A stretch of 64,000 nt of DNA from contig NZ_CP059399.1 in NCBI RefSeq assembly GCF_013744875.1, forward strand, positions 7,378,001-7,442,000. The letters run 5' to 3'. The stretch comes from Nocardia huaxiensis (lineage in GTDB: Bacteria; Actinomycetota; Actinomycetes; Mycobacteriales; Mycobacteriaceae). Every line of letters begins with the position of its first letter. Position 1 is the stretch's first letter. The position numbers were made by a program, and so were the translations under genes. Shown here in pieces: positions 53,821 through 64,000 of this stretch. The notes beneath the pieces are model-generated. The model did no database searches, was not told where the DNA came from, and was given only the letters and a program-made list of their open reading frames with translations.

Positions 53821-55869
53821 ATGGAGTCTTTCGACGAACCGGAGACCTATCAGCGACCGCTCGGCAGCGAAACCGACAGTCTCGAACCTCTCCCGATCGA
53901 AACACCACGCGATCCGGACGACCGGCCGGACGCCCAGCTCTCCGACGGCTACCTGCCCACACCGGCCGGAACCACCCGGCACTCGGCCTACCCGCCGATC
54001 GACGACTACGCCTTCCTCTCCGACTGCGAAACCAACTGCCTGATCGCCCGCAACGGCGCGGTGGAGTGGATGTGTATCCCCCGCCCCGACTCCCCCAGCG
54101 TGTTCGGCGCCATGCTGGACCGCAGCGCCGGGCACTTCCGGATCGGCCCGGTCGGCCGCAATGTCCCCGCCGCCCGGCGCTACCTGCCCGGCGGGCTCAT
54201 CGTCGAAACCACCTGGCAGACCGAGACCGGCTGGATCATCGTGCGCGACGCCCTGGTCATGGGCCCGTGGCACAACAACGACCGCCGCAGCAACACCCAC
54301 CGCCGCACCCCCATGGACTGGGATGCCGAACACATGCTGCTGCGCACCGTGCGCTGCGTGAACGGCGTGGTCAATCTGGAGATGAGCTGCGAACCGGCCT
54401 TCGACTACCACCAGGAACCGGCCACCTGGGAGTACACCGGCGAGGTGTACGAGCAGGCCACCGCGCGCGGTTCGGACGGCGCCCCCACCCTGACCCTCAC
54501 CACCGACCTGCGCCTGGGCCTGGAGGGCCGGGAGGCCCGCGCCCGCACCCGCATGGAGGAGGGCGAGGTCTGCTTCGTCGCGCTGTCCTGGTCGGACCTG
54601 CCGCCGCCGCGCACCTTCGAGGAGGCGTCGCAGAAGATGTGGCAGACCACCGAATGCTGGCGGCAGTGGATCACCATGGGACGCTTCCCCGATCATCCGT
54701 GGCGCGGCTATCTGCAGCGCAGTGCGCTCACCCTCAAGGGGCTGACCTACGCGCCGACCGGGGCCCTGCTGGCCGCGGCCACCACGTCGCTGCCGGAAAC
54801 TCCTGGCGGGGAACGCAACTGGGACTACCGCTACACCTGGGTGCGCGACTCCACCTTCGCACTGTGGGGTCTGTACACCCTCGGCCTGGATCAGGAGGCC
54901 GACGACTTCTTCGCCTTCCTGCACGACGTGGCCAAAGGTGACGACGGGAAAGCCCTTCCGCTGCAAGTGCTCTACGGCATCGGCGGGGAACGCGAGATCA
55001 CCGAGTCCGAACTGCCGCACCTGTCCGGCTACGACGGGGCACGGCCGGTGCGCATCGGCAATGGGGCGTACTCGCAAGAGCAGCACGACATCTGGGGCAC
55101 CATCCTGGATTCGGTGTACCTGCACGTGAAATCGCGCCGGCAGGTGCCGGAAACCCTGTGGCCCATGCTGGAACGACAGGTGCAGGCGGCGATCGAGAAC
55201 TGGCGCAAGCCCGATCGCGGCATCTGGGAGGTGCGCGGCGAGCCGCAGCACTTCACCTCCTCGAAGGTCATGTGCTGGGTGGCGCTGGACCGCGGCGCGA
55301 AACTCGCGGAATGGCACGGGGAATTCGACTACGCCAAGAAATGGCACGATATCGCCGAGGAGATCCGGACCGACATCCTCGATCACGGCGTCGACTCCCG
55401 GGGCGTGTTCACCCAGGCGTACGGCAGCGAAACCCTCGACGCCTCACTGCTGCTGGTGGTGCTGACCCGCTTCCTGCCGCCCACCGACCACCGGGTGCGC
55501 GCCACGGTGCTCGCCATCGCCGACGAGCTCACCGAGAACGGCCTGGTGCTGCGCTACCGCACCGACACCACCGACGACGGGCTGTCCGGCGAGGAGGGCT
55601 CGTTCACCATCTGCTCGTTCTGGCTGGTGTCGGCGCTCGTGGAAATCGGTGAGCTGCAACGCGGTCGGCAGCTGTGCGAGCGGCTGCTCGGCTACGCCAG
55701 CCCGCTCAAGCTCTACGCCGAGGAGATCGACACCAGCACCGGTCGTCACCTGGGCAACTTCCCGCAGGCGTTCACGCACCTGGCGCTGATCAATGCCGTC
55801 ATGCACGTCATCCGCGCGGAGGAGACCCACCACGCGGGCCAGTTCACCCCGGCCCACCCGGAGCGCTGA
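53821..55869 (+). CDS. GH15 family glycosidase, probable trehalase
   Basis: A 682-residue enzyme. The N-terminal beta-sandwich domain begins after about 60 disordered acidic residues (YPPIDDYAFLSDCETNCLI, then VEWMCIPRPDSPSVFGAMLD). The (alpha/alpha)6 catalytic barrel carries ERNWDYRYTWVRDSTFAL near 330-347, the GH15 substrate-site signature, with later conserved WEVRGEPQHFTSSKVMCWVA and EEGSFTICSFWLV segments. In mycobacteria the GH15 enzyme at the same place, between subI and lepA, is the trehalase (Rv2402). No signal peptide, so it would act on cytosolic trehalose. Start ATG 53821 without a clear ribosome-binding site. Confidence 0.88.
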   Translation: MESFDEPETYQRPLGSETDSLEPLPIETPRDPDDRPDAQLSDGYLPTPAGTTRHSAYPPIDDYAFLSDCETNCLIARNGAVEWMCIPRPDSPSVFGAMLDRSAGHFRIGPVGRNVPAARRYLPGGLIVETTWQTETGWIIVRDALVMGPWHNNDRRSNTHRRTPMDWDAEHMLLRTVRCVNGVVNLEMSCEPAFDYHQEPATWEYTGEVYEQATARGSDGAPTLTLTTDLRLGLEGREARARTRMEEGEVCFVALSWSDLPPPRTFEEASQKMWQTTECWRQWITMGRFPDHPWRGYLQRSALTLKGLTYAPTGALLAAATTSLPETPGGERNWDYRYTWVRDSTFALWGLYTLGLDQEADDFFAFLHDVAKGDDGKALPLQVLYGIGGEREITESELPHLSGYDGARPVRIGNGAYSQEQHDIWGTILDSVYLHVKSRRQVPETLWPMLERQVQAAIENWRKPDRGIWEVRGEPQHFTSSKVMCWVALDRGAKLAEWHGEFDYAKKWHDIAEEIRTDILDHGVDSRGVFTQAYGSETLDASLLLVVLTRFLPPTDHRVRATVLAIADELTENGLVLRYRTDTTDDGLSGEEGSFTICSFWLVSALVEIGELQRGRQLCERLLGYASPLKLYAEEIDTSTGRHLGNFPQAFTHLALINAVMHVIRAEETHHAGQFTPAHPER

Positions 55870-55874
55870 CGGCC

Positions 55875-55919
55875 GCCTTCGGCGAGAATCGTTCAGTACG
55901 AACGGTTCTCGCCGAAGGC
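55875..55919. terminator. Bidirectional hairpin overlapping the end of the GTPase gene
   Basis: GCCTTCGGCGAGAA and TTCTCGCCGAAGGC form a perfect 14-bp stem, extended by CGTTC/GAACG in the loop. It lies between convergent genes, but its right half encodes the last residues (AFGENRSY) and stop of the GTPase. Confidence 0.7.
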
Positions 55920-57707
55920 GTCGGCGCGTTCGCGCAGATCCCGAATGCGCACCAGAGACTTCTCGATCTCGGTGAGCCGCTGCTCGCGCCCCTGACCGGA
56001 GTGCACGACGGCGGCCTCCTCGGCGGCGCGCAGCGAGGCGTCCACCGAACGCAGTGTGTGATTGGCGATCTCGGTGAAATGGTCGCGCAGATCGCGCTGC
56101 ACCGCCCGCAGCCGGAAGCGCGATTCCTTGCCCACCTGGAAGATCACATCGTCCATGAGCCGCGCCACCGCCACCTTGGCCTCGGCCTGGCGGCGCTGCT
56201 TGCGCGAGCGGCGATCCTCCCACAGCGCGTGCCCGCCCAGCAGCACACCCGCCGCACCGGAATACCAGTTCACCAGCGACAGTCCCGCCGCACTGGTGGC
56301 CAGACCGACCATGAGGATGCCGCCGTAGGACCCGCGCACCGTGGTGAGCGCCTGATCGGTGATCCGGGTCTCCGCGCTGATCAGCGAATCCAGCGACGCC
56401 ACATGCTCGAGCACCTCGCCGACATCACCCGGATTGTCCAGGCGCAGTTCGGGAGTCGGCACGCCGCTGTCGGGGAACTTGGCCGCCACCTGCTCGGCCA
56501 GCTCCACCGACCGGTAGTGCGCGATGACGAAGTTCTCCTCCACCGCCTCGCAGATCTTGGCGTCCAGCTCCGCGCCGAACTCCGGCCAGCGCTTGGCCGG
56601 ATCACGCTTCATGATGTCGGCTTCGGCGTCGCGGATGAGGCTGCGCAGCCGGTGCCGCAGATCGTGTTCGGTGTCGGCCATCAATTCGGCCGCGCCGTCG
56701 GCGAGGGCGACCTGCCAGTTGGAGGTGCGGGCGCGCAGCTGTTCGGCTTCCTCGCGGGTGCGGCGCAGCTGTTCGGTGATGACCATGTAGCGGCGCGGGT
56801 CGCGCAGCGTCTCGGCCTCGGTGCGCAGGGCCAGCGCCAGATGATCGGTGATGAGCTGGATATCGCGGACGGCGGCGTCGGCGGCGACGGTGTCGGCCTG
56901 CCCCAGCACATATCCGCGTAGATGGTCGAGCAGTTGCGGCACACCGGATTCCAGATCCAGGCGAGTGTCACCGGTGGTGGCGGCCTGCTGGTGTAGTCGG
57001 GCCGAGGCCGGGGCGACCGCGAAGGCCAGCCCGGCGGCGTCGAGCAGCTGCCGGTCCCGCTGCTGCACCTGCGGCCACTGCGGGAACTGATCGATCTTGT
57101 TGAGCACGCAGATGACCGTCGGGCACACCTGCTGAATGCGCTGCAGCTGCTCGATCTGCGCCGTCGAGAACGGCGACCCGGCATCGGCCACATAGAGCAC
57201 CGCGTCGGCCGCGGCCAGCAGCGACCAGGCGGCCGGGGTGTCGCCCGGCGAACCGGGCGCGTCCAGCAGCACGAAGCCCTCCGCCAAAAGCGGGCTGGGC
57301 TGGGTGAATTCGGCCCGCACCACGGTGCCGGTGCCGAGTTCGGCCGGCACGTCGGCCGGGTCCACGGTGTGGCGTTCGGCGGTCCCGCCGGGACTGGTGC
57401 GCACCAGGGTGGCAGTCGGCTGCTGACCGTATTCGGCGATCACCGGCACGCTGTCCTGCGTATCGGTGGCGCTGACCGGCGCGCCCACCAGGCTGTTCAC
57501 CAGCGTGCTCATGCCGGACTTGGATTCGCCCAGCACCACCAGCCGCACCCGCGGATCGGCCACCCGGGCACGCGAAATACCCAGGCGCTGAGCGAGATCG
57601 GTGCGCCCGGCGGCATGGGTCAGCGCCAGCAGCTCGTCGAGCATCGCCACCAGCGGACCCAGCGCGTCCGGATTCTTCACCACGGCACGGTGTTCCGGGC
57701 GGCTCAC
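55893..57707 (-). CDS. Dynamin-like GTPase (IniA/IniC-type) with a substituted Walker A lysine
   Basis: A 604-residue large GTPase. G1 reads GESKSGMST (60-68) with Met66 where Lys is normally invariant. G3 DAPG is at 149-152 and G4 NKID at 203-206, so the rest of the fold is intact. A long helical stalk follows (about 260-460), then a hydrophobic paddle (about 465-500, GGILMVGLATSAAGLSLVNW), then a basic and coiled-coil end. This is the architecture of the isoniazid-induced IniA/IniC proteins that remodel membranes. GTG 57707 overlaps the stop of the upstream low-complexity gene by 4 nt (GTGA). A TTG at 57731 is an alternative start. Confidence 0.85.
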   Translation of the reverse strand: MSRPEHRAVVKNPDALGPLVAMLDELLALTHAAGRTDLAQRLGISRARVADPRVRLVVLGESKSGMSTLVNSLVGAPVSATDTQDSVPVIAEYGQQPTATLVRTSPGGTAERHTVDPADVPAELGTGTVVRAEFTQPSPLLAEGFVLLDAPGSPGDTPAAWSLLAAADAVLYVADAGSPFSTAQIEQLQRIQQVCPTVICVLNKIDQFPQWPQVQQRDRQLLDAAGLAFAVAPASARLHQQAATTGDTRLDLESGVPQLLDHLRGYVLGQADTVAADAAVRDIQLITDHLALALRTEAETLRDPRRYMVITEQLRRTREEAEQLRARTSNWQVALADGAAELMADTEHDLRHRLRSLIRDAEADIMKRDPAKRWPEFGAELDAKICEAVEENFVIAHYRSVELAEQVAAKFPDSGVPTPELRLDNPGDVGEVLEHVASLDSLISAETRITDQALTTVRGSYGGILMVGLATSAAGLSLVNWYSGAAGVLLGGHALWEDRRSRKQRRQAEAKVAVARLMDDVIFQVGKESRFRLRAVQRDLRDHFTEIANHTLRSVDASLRAAEEAAVVHSGQGREQRLTEIEKSLVRIRDLRERADAFGENRSY

Positions 57708-60181
57708 AGGAGCAGCGTGTGGTCGTACCAACCGTGGCCCTGATGGTGGGTCTCGGCGAAAACGGGTTCGGGCACCAGCCCCGCGCTGAGACCGGCATGA
57801 TGCGCGGCGTACAGGCCGGAATCGTCGGTCAGCGAGTGCGAGCCCGAATCGGTCACGGCCGCAACGGGTTTCACCGGCACGGGGGCGACGTCGATCGGCT
57901 TCTGCGTGGTCGGCACCTGCACGGTCGGCGGCACGACCGGAACCGACGGCACGGTCGCGGGCGCACTGACGGCCGGCGGGGCGGCCACGCTGGGGGCGGT
58001 GGGCACGTCGATGTCATTGGTGGGCACGGTCACCGTCGGATGGGTGGGGTTGTGCACCGTCGGCGGGTTGGTCACGCCGCCGTCGACATCGGTGGGCACG
58101 GTCACCGTCGGGCCGCCGCTGTGCGGCTGCGTGGTGATATCGGTGTCCCCGGTGACGATGGGCGCGGTGGTGCCGCCGCCGGCGCTGCCGCCCGTGGTGT
58201 TGCCACCGGCCGTGGTGCCGCCGCCGGTGGTCGCGCCGCCTGCGGTGGTGCCGCCCGGCGCGGTGGTGAGCGCGGGACCGGTGACGGTCGGCTTCACGAT
58301 ATCGGTGACGGAACCCGGCACCGTGGGCACGGTCGGCGCCGTCGGCGCGGTGGTCAGCCCGACACCGGTGTTACCGGTCGCGGGCACGCTCACGCTGGGC
58401 ACGGTCGCGCCCGGGGCACTGGTCAACGGCACCGGCTGCGAGATCAGCGAGGCCGGATTGTCCGCCGTCCCGGGCTGATTCGCGGCGAGCACCGGCTGCC
58501 GGGCGCTGTCGAACAGTGCCGGCGCGGTGGCGGCGGGCGCGGTCAACGGCGAAACACCGGACGCGGTCAGCACATTCGCGACGGGATGCAGCGCGGCATC
58601 GGGCTGAATGGTGGTCTGCAACGGTGTGGTCACCACCGGCTGCGCGACAGCCAGCGGCGCGACGGGCGCGACCACGGCCGGAGCCATCGGCGCGACCGAC
58701 ACCGGCGCGACCGAGGCCGCCGGAGCGATGGCGGGGGCGGCGGGAGCCACCACGGCAGGAGCGGCAGCGGGCGCGACGGCACCCGATCCGATCGACGGAC
58801 CGGCCGTGCCGACGCCGCCCATCGATGCGCCGGGCGTGCCCGCACCACCGAACGCAGCGCCGGGGGCGCCTGCGCCGTGACCCGGCACTCCACCGGATCC
58901 GCCGAGGGCCGAACCGCTCGCGGCACCCGCCGAACCGCCTGCGGCACCGGAAGTTCCAGTGCCGTGACCGGAACCGGCACCCGTACCGGAATGACCTGCG
59001 GCCGGACTCGATCCGGCCGCGACCACACCGGAACCGTGCGCACCCTCACCCGGAGCGCCGTGCGCGCCACCGGGATTCGTGTACCCACCGGCCGAGCCGT
59101 TCTGGGCGCCATGGGAATTGGCGGCGGCGCCGGGCGCATTGTTCACCGCGGCAAGGGGGTTCGCGGCATTGTCGCCGCCGGTCGCCTTCTCCAGCCCGGT
59201 CTTGATGGGCGAGTTGGTGATTCCGTCGTCCATGCGCTGCTGGAACTGGTCGAGCTGCGAGCCGACCTGTCCGACACCGATATTCACCGCGAGGTCCGAG
59301 GTCACCCAGACGCCGTCGAGGCCGACGTGCACGTCCAGGGCCCAGTCGGTGCCGACGAACACGCCGGTGCCGCCTTGGGCCGCACCGTTGTCCACGCCAC
59401 CGGGCGCGGGGTTCTGGATGCCCGCGAGGTGGTTCGCGTCGCCGGGCAGCTGGAAGATGTCGGTGCCCATGAGCTTCATGCCCGGGATGTCGGGCAGCCC
59501 CAGCGCCCCACCGGAGTGATCCTCGATGGTCGGCAGCTGGAATCCGGCGTGCTGTCCGCCGTCGAGCGTCGGCAGCTGGAAGCCGGAGTTCGGTGCGCCG
59601 CCGAGCGTGGGCAGCTGGAAGCCGGCGTTCTCCGAGGCGCCGCCGGTGCTGGGCAGCGGCATTCCGGTGTGCTGGCCGCCGCCGGTGCCGGGCAGCTGGA
59701 AGCCGCCGCCGGGATTGCTGTCCATGGGCAGGCCGAAGCCCGAGCCGTTGTCGGTGTCGGGCAGGCCGAGACCGTGGAATCCGGACGGATTGGACTGGGA
59801 GCCGAGGCCCGTGAGGGTGAATCCGGCATCGGTGCCGTAGTGGCCGTTGTCGGCGGAGGTTCCGGGGATGCCCACGGGCGAGATGCCCGATCCGCCGCTG
59901 TACCCGGGTGCCGTGGCGCCGGGCGCGAGGTCGGGGAAGTCGAGCGTCGGGCTCGGCACATCCGCTTCCGGATCGTCGATCTGGGACCAGCCCACATTGC
60001 GGCTGTCGTGGTCGATGGCGGGGGTGCCGCCCTTGGTTCCGCTGGCGGCGATGAGCGCTCCGCCCGTGACATAAGCGCCGGCCCGGGCGACGCGCGCGAC
60101 CCCGCTCGCGATGCGGTAGGCGGTGTCCTCCGCGTACTCGCCCGCTTCAGGATCATCGTCGAAGGGCAGATCACGCGTCAT
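57704..60181 (-). CDS. Large Gly/Pro/Ala/Thr-rich protein in the iniB position
   Basis: An 825-residue low-complexity protein. Residues 1-50 have an acidic start and one hydrophobic helix (IASGVARVARAGAYVTGGAL). Residues about 160-220 contain repeats of GFQLPT(L/I). Short globular-looking pieces (VGTDWALDVHVGLDGVWVTS, near 280) interrupt Gly/Asn-rich stretches. From about 370 it is Gly/Ser, then Pro/Val/Ala/Thr-rich, to the end HHQGHGWYDHTLLL. ATG 60181 has GGAG 7 nt upstream. It is directly coupled to a dynamin-like GTPase, as iniB is to iniA in mycobacteria, but the known IniB N-terminal domain is not recognisable. Probably a cell-envelope protein. Confidence 0.7.
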   Translation of the reverse strand: MTRDLPFDDDPEAGEYAEDTAYRIASGVARVARAGAYVTGGALIAASGTKGGTPAIDHDSRNVGWSQIDDPEADVPSPTLDFPDLAPGATAPGYSGGSGISPVGIPGTSADNGHYGTDAGFTLTGLGSQSNPSGFHGLGLPDTDNGSGFGLPMDSNPGGGFQLPGTGGGQHTGMPLPSTGGASENAGFQLPTLGGAPNSGFQLPTLDGGQHAGFQLPTIEDHSGGALGLPDIPGMKLMGTDIFQLPGDANHLAGIQNPAPGGVDNGAAQGGTGVFVGTDWALDVHVGLDGVWVTSDLAVNIGVGQVGSQLDQFQQRMDDGITNSPIKTGLEKATGGDNAANPLAAVNNAPGAAANSHGAQNGSAGGYTNPGGAHGAPGEGAHGSGVVAAGSSPAAGHSGTGAGSGHGTGTSGAAGGSAGAASGSALGGSGGVPGHGAGAPGAAFGGAGTPGASMGGVGTAGPSIGSGAVAPAAAPAVVAPAAPAIAPAASVAPVSVAPMAPAVVAPVAPLAVAQPVVTTPLQTTIQPDAALHPVANVLTASGVSPLTAPAATAPALFDSARQPVLAANQPGTADNPASLISQPVPLTSAPGATVPSVSVPATGNTGVGLTTAPTAPTVPTVPGSVTDIVKPTVTGPALTTAPGGTTAGGATTGGGTTAGGNTTGGSAGGGTTAPIVTGDTDITTQPHSGGPTVTVPTDVDGGVTNPPTVHNPTHPTVTVPTNDIDVPTAPSVAAPPAVSAPATVPSVPVVPPTVQVPTTQKPIDVAPVPVKPVAAVTDSGSHSLTDDSGLYAAHHAGLSAGLVPEPVFAETHHQGHGWYDHTLLL
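59525..59710 (-). repeat. Tandem repeats encoding GFQLPT units
   Basis: Four near-identical words (GGCAGCTGGAA(T/G)CCGG on the plus strand), the first three spaced about 45-48 bp apart, encode repeated GFQLP segments of the low-complexity protein. A fifth, weaker copy encodes MPLPST. Confidence 0.75.
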
Positions 60182-60450
60182 GCACAGGCTCCGCTCTCAG
60201 GTGAGCGGCGGCCCGCCGGAGCAGACCGCCGTTATCAAGTCTGTTTCACACCTTATTTCCGGATACTCCGGCTGTCACATCCGCCAGGTCAGTAACGGTG
60301 TGCACAGTGGTGCGACCCATAGCTTGTCACCCTGCATATCAAGACGGAAGCCCCTGTTTTCGGTTGCTCAACAAACCGCCCCATCTTCCAACCCCGTGCC
60401 CCGCCGCCGACCGGCAGGGGGCACGAGATCACCGAGAGCCGGGGGTTGCG

Positions 60451-62301
<1,851 letters not shown>

Positions 62302-62444
62302 TCCTCGGCATGGCAAAACAGCGGCATGTCAACCCGAAAGTCTACGTGCGCGCCCGACACGCTCGCGCCCCGGCGTTCCCCAGCCGCGAACTGCGGCTTC
62401 CCGCAGCACAATCCGGCCCGGATGAGAACCGGACGAACCGCCGC

Positions 62445-62450
62445 TAGGCT
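62445..62450 (+). promoter_or_regulatory. -10 element of a leaderless promoter for the PemK/MazF-like gene
   Basis: TAGGCT, 7 nt, then ATG 62458; no ribosome-binding site. Confidence 0.55.
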
Positions 62451-62457
62451 GCCGTTC

Positions 62458-63039
62458 ATGGCCGGCAGGTGGAACGCTCTGGGGAAGCAGTTGGGGAATG
62501 TGGCTAAGGAACAGGGGCAGGAGCTCGTCCGCCGCCAGGCGCCCAAGCTGATGGGACGGGTGCAGCAGTCGTCGATGTGGGATCGGGCGCTGCGCGCGGT
62601 GACGACGCCGCGCAAGAAGCCCGGACCGGCGATTCGGCCGACCTCCTCGGCCGGGGTGCCGAGCCGGGAACGCGCGCGGCAGATCGTGTACAGCCCGCAG
62701 CTGGACGGGCGGGCGGATCCGGGTGAAGTGGTGTGGACCTGGGTGCCCTACGAGGAGGATCCGACCAATGGCAAGGACCGTCCGGTGCTGGTGGTCGGGC
62801 GGGAGGGCCGGACGCTGCTCGGATTGATGCTGTCCTCCAATGAGGAACACGCGCATCACCCGAACTGGGTGGGCATCGGCGCGGGGCCGTGGGATCACGC
62901 GGGGCGGGCCAGCTGGGTGCGGCTCGACCGGGTGCTGGATGTGCCCGAGGCGGGCATCCGGCGCGAAGGCGCGATCCTGGAGCGCAAGACCTTCGATCTG
63001 GTCGCGCACCGGCTGTGCGCCGAATACCACTGGCACTGA
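62458..63039 (+). CDS. PemK/MazF-like fold protein, conserved lepA neighbour
   Basis: A 193-residue protein. The N-terminal 70 residues are basic and helical (KQLGNVAKEQGQELVRRQAP). The C-terminal part has GEVVWTWVPYEEDPTNGKDR followed by PVLVVGR and SWVRLDRVLDVPEAGI, the SH3-like PemK/MazF barrel with the R-P-V-L-V-V strand. No antitoxin gene is adjacent. In M. tuberculosis a similar gene (Rv2405) also lies next to lepA, which argues for a housekeeping role rather than a mobile toxin. Start ATG 62458 behind TAGGCT-N7. Confidence 0.75.
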   Translation: MAGRWNALGKQLGNVAKEQGQELVRRQAPKLMGRVQQSSMWDRALRAVTTPRKKPGPAIRPTSSAGVPSRERARQIVYSPQLDGRADPGEVVWTWVPYEEDPTNGKDRPVLVVGREGRTLLGLMLSSNEEHAHHPNWVGIGAGPWDHAGRASWVRLDRVLDVPEAGIRREGAILERKTFDLVAHRLCAEYHWH

Positions 63040-63047
63040 ATACCTTC

Positions 63048-63123
63048 CGTCATCCCGGCGTGCCTTTGGCCGGGATCCACAACCAACCGTGTGGATCCCG
63101 GCCAAAAACGTGCCGGGATGACG
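63048..63123. repeat. 76-bp nested palindrome, candidate dispersed repeat/terminator
   Basis: Outer arms CGTCATCCCGGC / GCCGGGATGACG (12 bp perfect), a short internal loop, and inner arms TTGGCCGGGATCCACA / TGTGGATCCCGGCCAA (16 bp perfect). It fills the space between convergent genes. The length and nested symmetry look more like a small mobile repeat (REP/MITE type) than a plain terminator. Confidence 0.6.
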
Positions 63124-63132
63124 AGGGCGGGA

Positions 63133-63912
63133 CTAGCTCACCAGATTCCGGGAACGGCCGAACAGAATGCCGTAGACCAGCGACCCGAGCACACCGCCGA
63201 TCAGCGGGAACACGATGAACACCCACAGCTGCGCGGGCGCTCCGTCCTGATAGAACGCGACGGCGATACTGCGCGCCGGATTCACCGAGGTGTTGTCGAC
63301 CGGAATCGAGATCAGATGGATGACCGCGAGCGTGATGCCGATCGACAGACCCGCCAGCGGCACATCCGAGAGCTGATCGGTGGACGCCAGCACCACGAAC
63401 ACCAGCAGCGCGGTCAGCACGATCTCGACCGTGATGGCCGCGGCCAGCCCGTACCCGTTGACGGTGATGCCCGCGAGCTCGGTCGCCGACGGGCTGTGCG
63501 CACCCCAGCCGTTCGCCCCGAGACCGTCCTTGGCCCGGTCATAGCTGGGCAGGTTCTTGGCGATCGCGTAGATGACCGTGCCGCCGAGCAGACCGCCGAC
63601 GATCTGCGCCACCCAGTACAGCCCCGCGACCACCGCCGAGATCCGCCCGAGCAGGAACTGCCCGACCGTCACCGCCGGATTCACATGACAGCCCGAGATG
63701 GGCCCGATGGCGTACACCAGGAACATCAGCGTGAACCCGAAGGCCAGCGCCACACCGAGATAACCCACCCGGTCCCCGGCCAGCACCGCGGTGCCGACAC
63801 CGCCGAGCACCAGCACAAAAGTGCCGAGGGCTTCGGCGAACAGTTTCCTGCCCAAGGGAATCGGTTCGAGCTCCGTTAGTTCTTCGACGACTTCCTGTGC
63901 TGTGGGAGACAT
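63133..63912 (-). CDS. aqpZ: Aquaporin, AqpZ-type
   Basis: A 259-residue channel with six helices and two NPA half-helices: CHVNPAVTVGQFLLGR near 76-91 and TSVNPARSIAVAFYQDG near 208-224. EALGTFVLVLGGVGTAVLA in helix 1 is typical of AqpZ-like water channels. The first NPA is preceded by His, and the second is followed by Arg, the constriction arginine. An insertion of about 25 residues (LGANGWGAHSPSATELAG) sits in a loop between the repeats. Start ATG 63912. Confidence 0.92.
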   Translation of the reverse strand: MSPTAQEVVEELTELEPIPLGRKLFAEALGTFVLVLGGVGTAVLAGDRVGYLGVALAFGFTLMFLVYAIGPISGCHVNPAVTVGQFLLGRISAVVAGLYWVAQIVGGLLGGTVIYAIAKNLPSYDRAKDGLGANGWGAHSPSATELAGITVNGYGLAAAITVEIVLTALLVFVVLASTDQLSDVPLAGLSIGITLAVIHLISIPVDNTSVNPARSIAVAFYQDGAPAQLWVFIVFPLIGGVLGSLVYGILFGRSRNLVS

Positions 63913-63946
63913 CAGACACCTTCCGGATAGTCCTTTGAGTCACGCA

Positions 63947-64000
63947 TCACGCGAGCCGAGTGATCTCCACAACCACCTCGAGATCGGTCGAGCCGCTTCC
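63947..64000 (-). CDS. C-terminus of an unidentified gene cut by the window
   Basis: Seventeen codons and a TGA: GSGSTDLEVVVEITRLA. Too short to assign. Same strand as aqpZ, whose ATG lies 34 bp downstream, so they could be co-transcribed. Confidence 0.45.
   Translation of the reverse strand, partial: GSGSTDLEVVVEITRLA

Noticed and set aside
57719..60295. 858-codon open frame antisense to the low-complexity protein
   Set aside because: Arg/Gly/His-rich translation; the opposite strand has a good ribosome-binding site, coupling to the GTPase and a regular repeat pattern.

Overview
This 64 kb window is high-GC DNA from a mycolic-acid actinomycete, most likely a Nocardia or close relative. The evidence is the strong G/C bias at third codon positions, frequent GTG/TTG starts, type VII secretion partners, a class Ib ribonucleotide reductase, and gene order that (from memory) follows two separate Mycobacterium tuberculosis blocks: serB2-ctaD-fecB-nrdF-nrdEIH (the Rv3042c-Rv3053c area) and cysA-cysW-cysT-subI-trehalase-lepA (the Rv2397c-Rv2405 area). 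No rRNA, tRNA, CRISPR array or intact insertion sequence was seen.

Layout. 1-2.4 kb: a chagasin-like inhibitor lipoprotein (cut by the window edge), an SDR oxidoreductase and serB. 2.6-11.6 kb: an accessory island on the minus strand. It runs SseB-like protein, WXG/EspC-like protein, a 1779-residue RHS polymorphic toxin with a barnase-type RNase tip, and a barstar-family immunity protein. A low-GC string of small, partly broken immunity and toxin-tip genes follows. 11.7-17.8 kb: ctaD, fecB, nrdF and mgtE. 18.3-24.6 kb: a two-component system, histidine phosphatase, DUF2332 protein, DJ-1/PfpI protein and a serine hydrolase. 24.7-27.6 kb: nrdE-nrdI-nrdH. 28-31.4 kb: a G1 peptidase, FMN reductase, TetR regulator and nadE. 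31.4-36.2 kb: molybdenum cofactor genes (moaD, moaA, moeA, a moaC-mogA fusion, moaE). 36.2-40.6 kb: purine catabolism (permease, uricase, pucR). 40.8-46.1 kb: a COG0523 GTPase, then a lower-GC DprA-like/phosphoribosyltransferase pair behind a likely SOS box, then a TetR/methyltransferase locus with a dense array of palindromes, and a PNPOx-fold protein. 46.2-50.0 kb: the sulfate ABC transporter. 50.4-56 kb: an M48 protease, a membrane Ser/Thr kinase, small proteins and a GH15 trehalase-like enzyme. 55.9-60.2 kb: a dynamin-like GTPase behind a low-complexity protein, an arrangement like iniB-iniA. 60.4-64 kb: lepA, a PemK/MazF-like protein, a long palindromic repeat and an aquaporin.

Regulation visible in the DNA: paired NrdR-type boxes with the same 32-bp centre spacing lie in front of nrdH and nrdF, so the separated subunits are probably co-regulated. 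A CIRCE element lies upstream of an unknown small ORF. A LexA-type box precedes the DprA-like gene. A TetR palindrome lies between the FMN reductase and its divergent regulator. At least five genes share a TAGGCT/TAGGGT-N7-start arrangement typical of leaderless transcription. A short proline-containing leader ORF with a strong ribosome-binding site precedes mgtE.

The most promising less-described items are the SOS-boxed DprA/phosphoribosyltransferase pair, the RHS-RNase/barstar island with its decaying cassettes, the CIRCE-controlled small ORF, and the GTPase whose Walker A lysine is a methionine.
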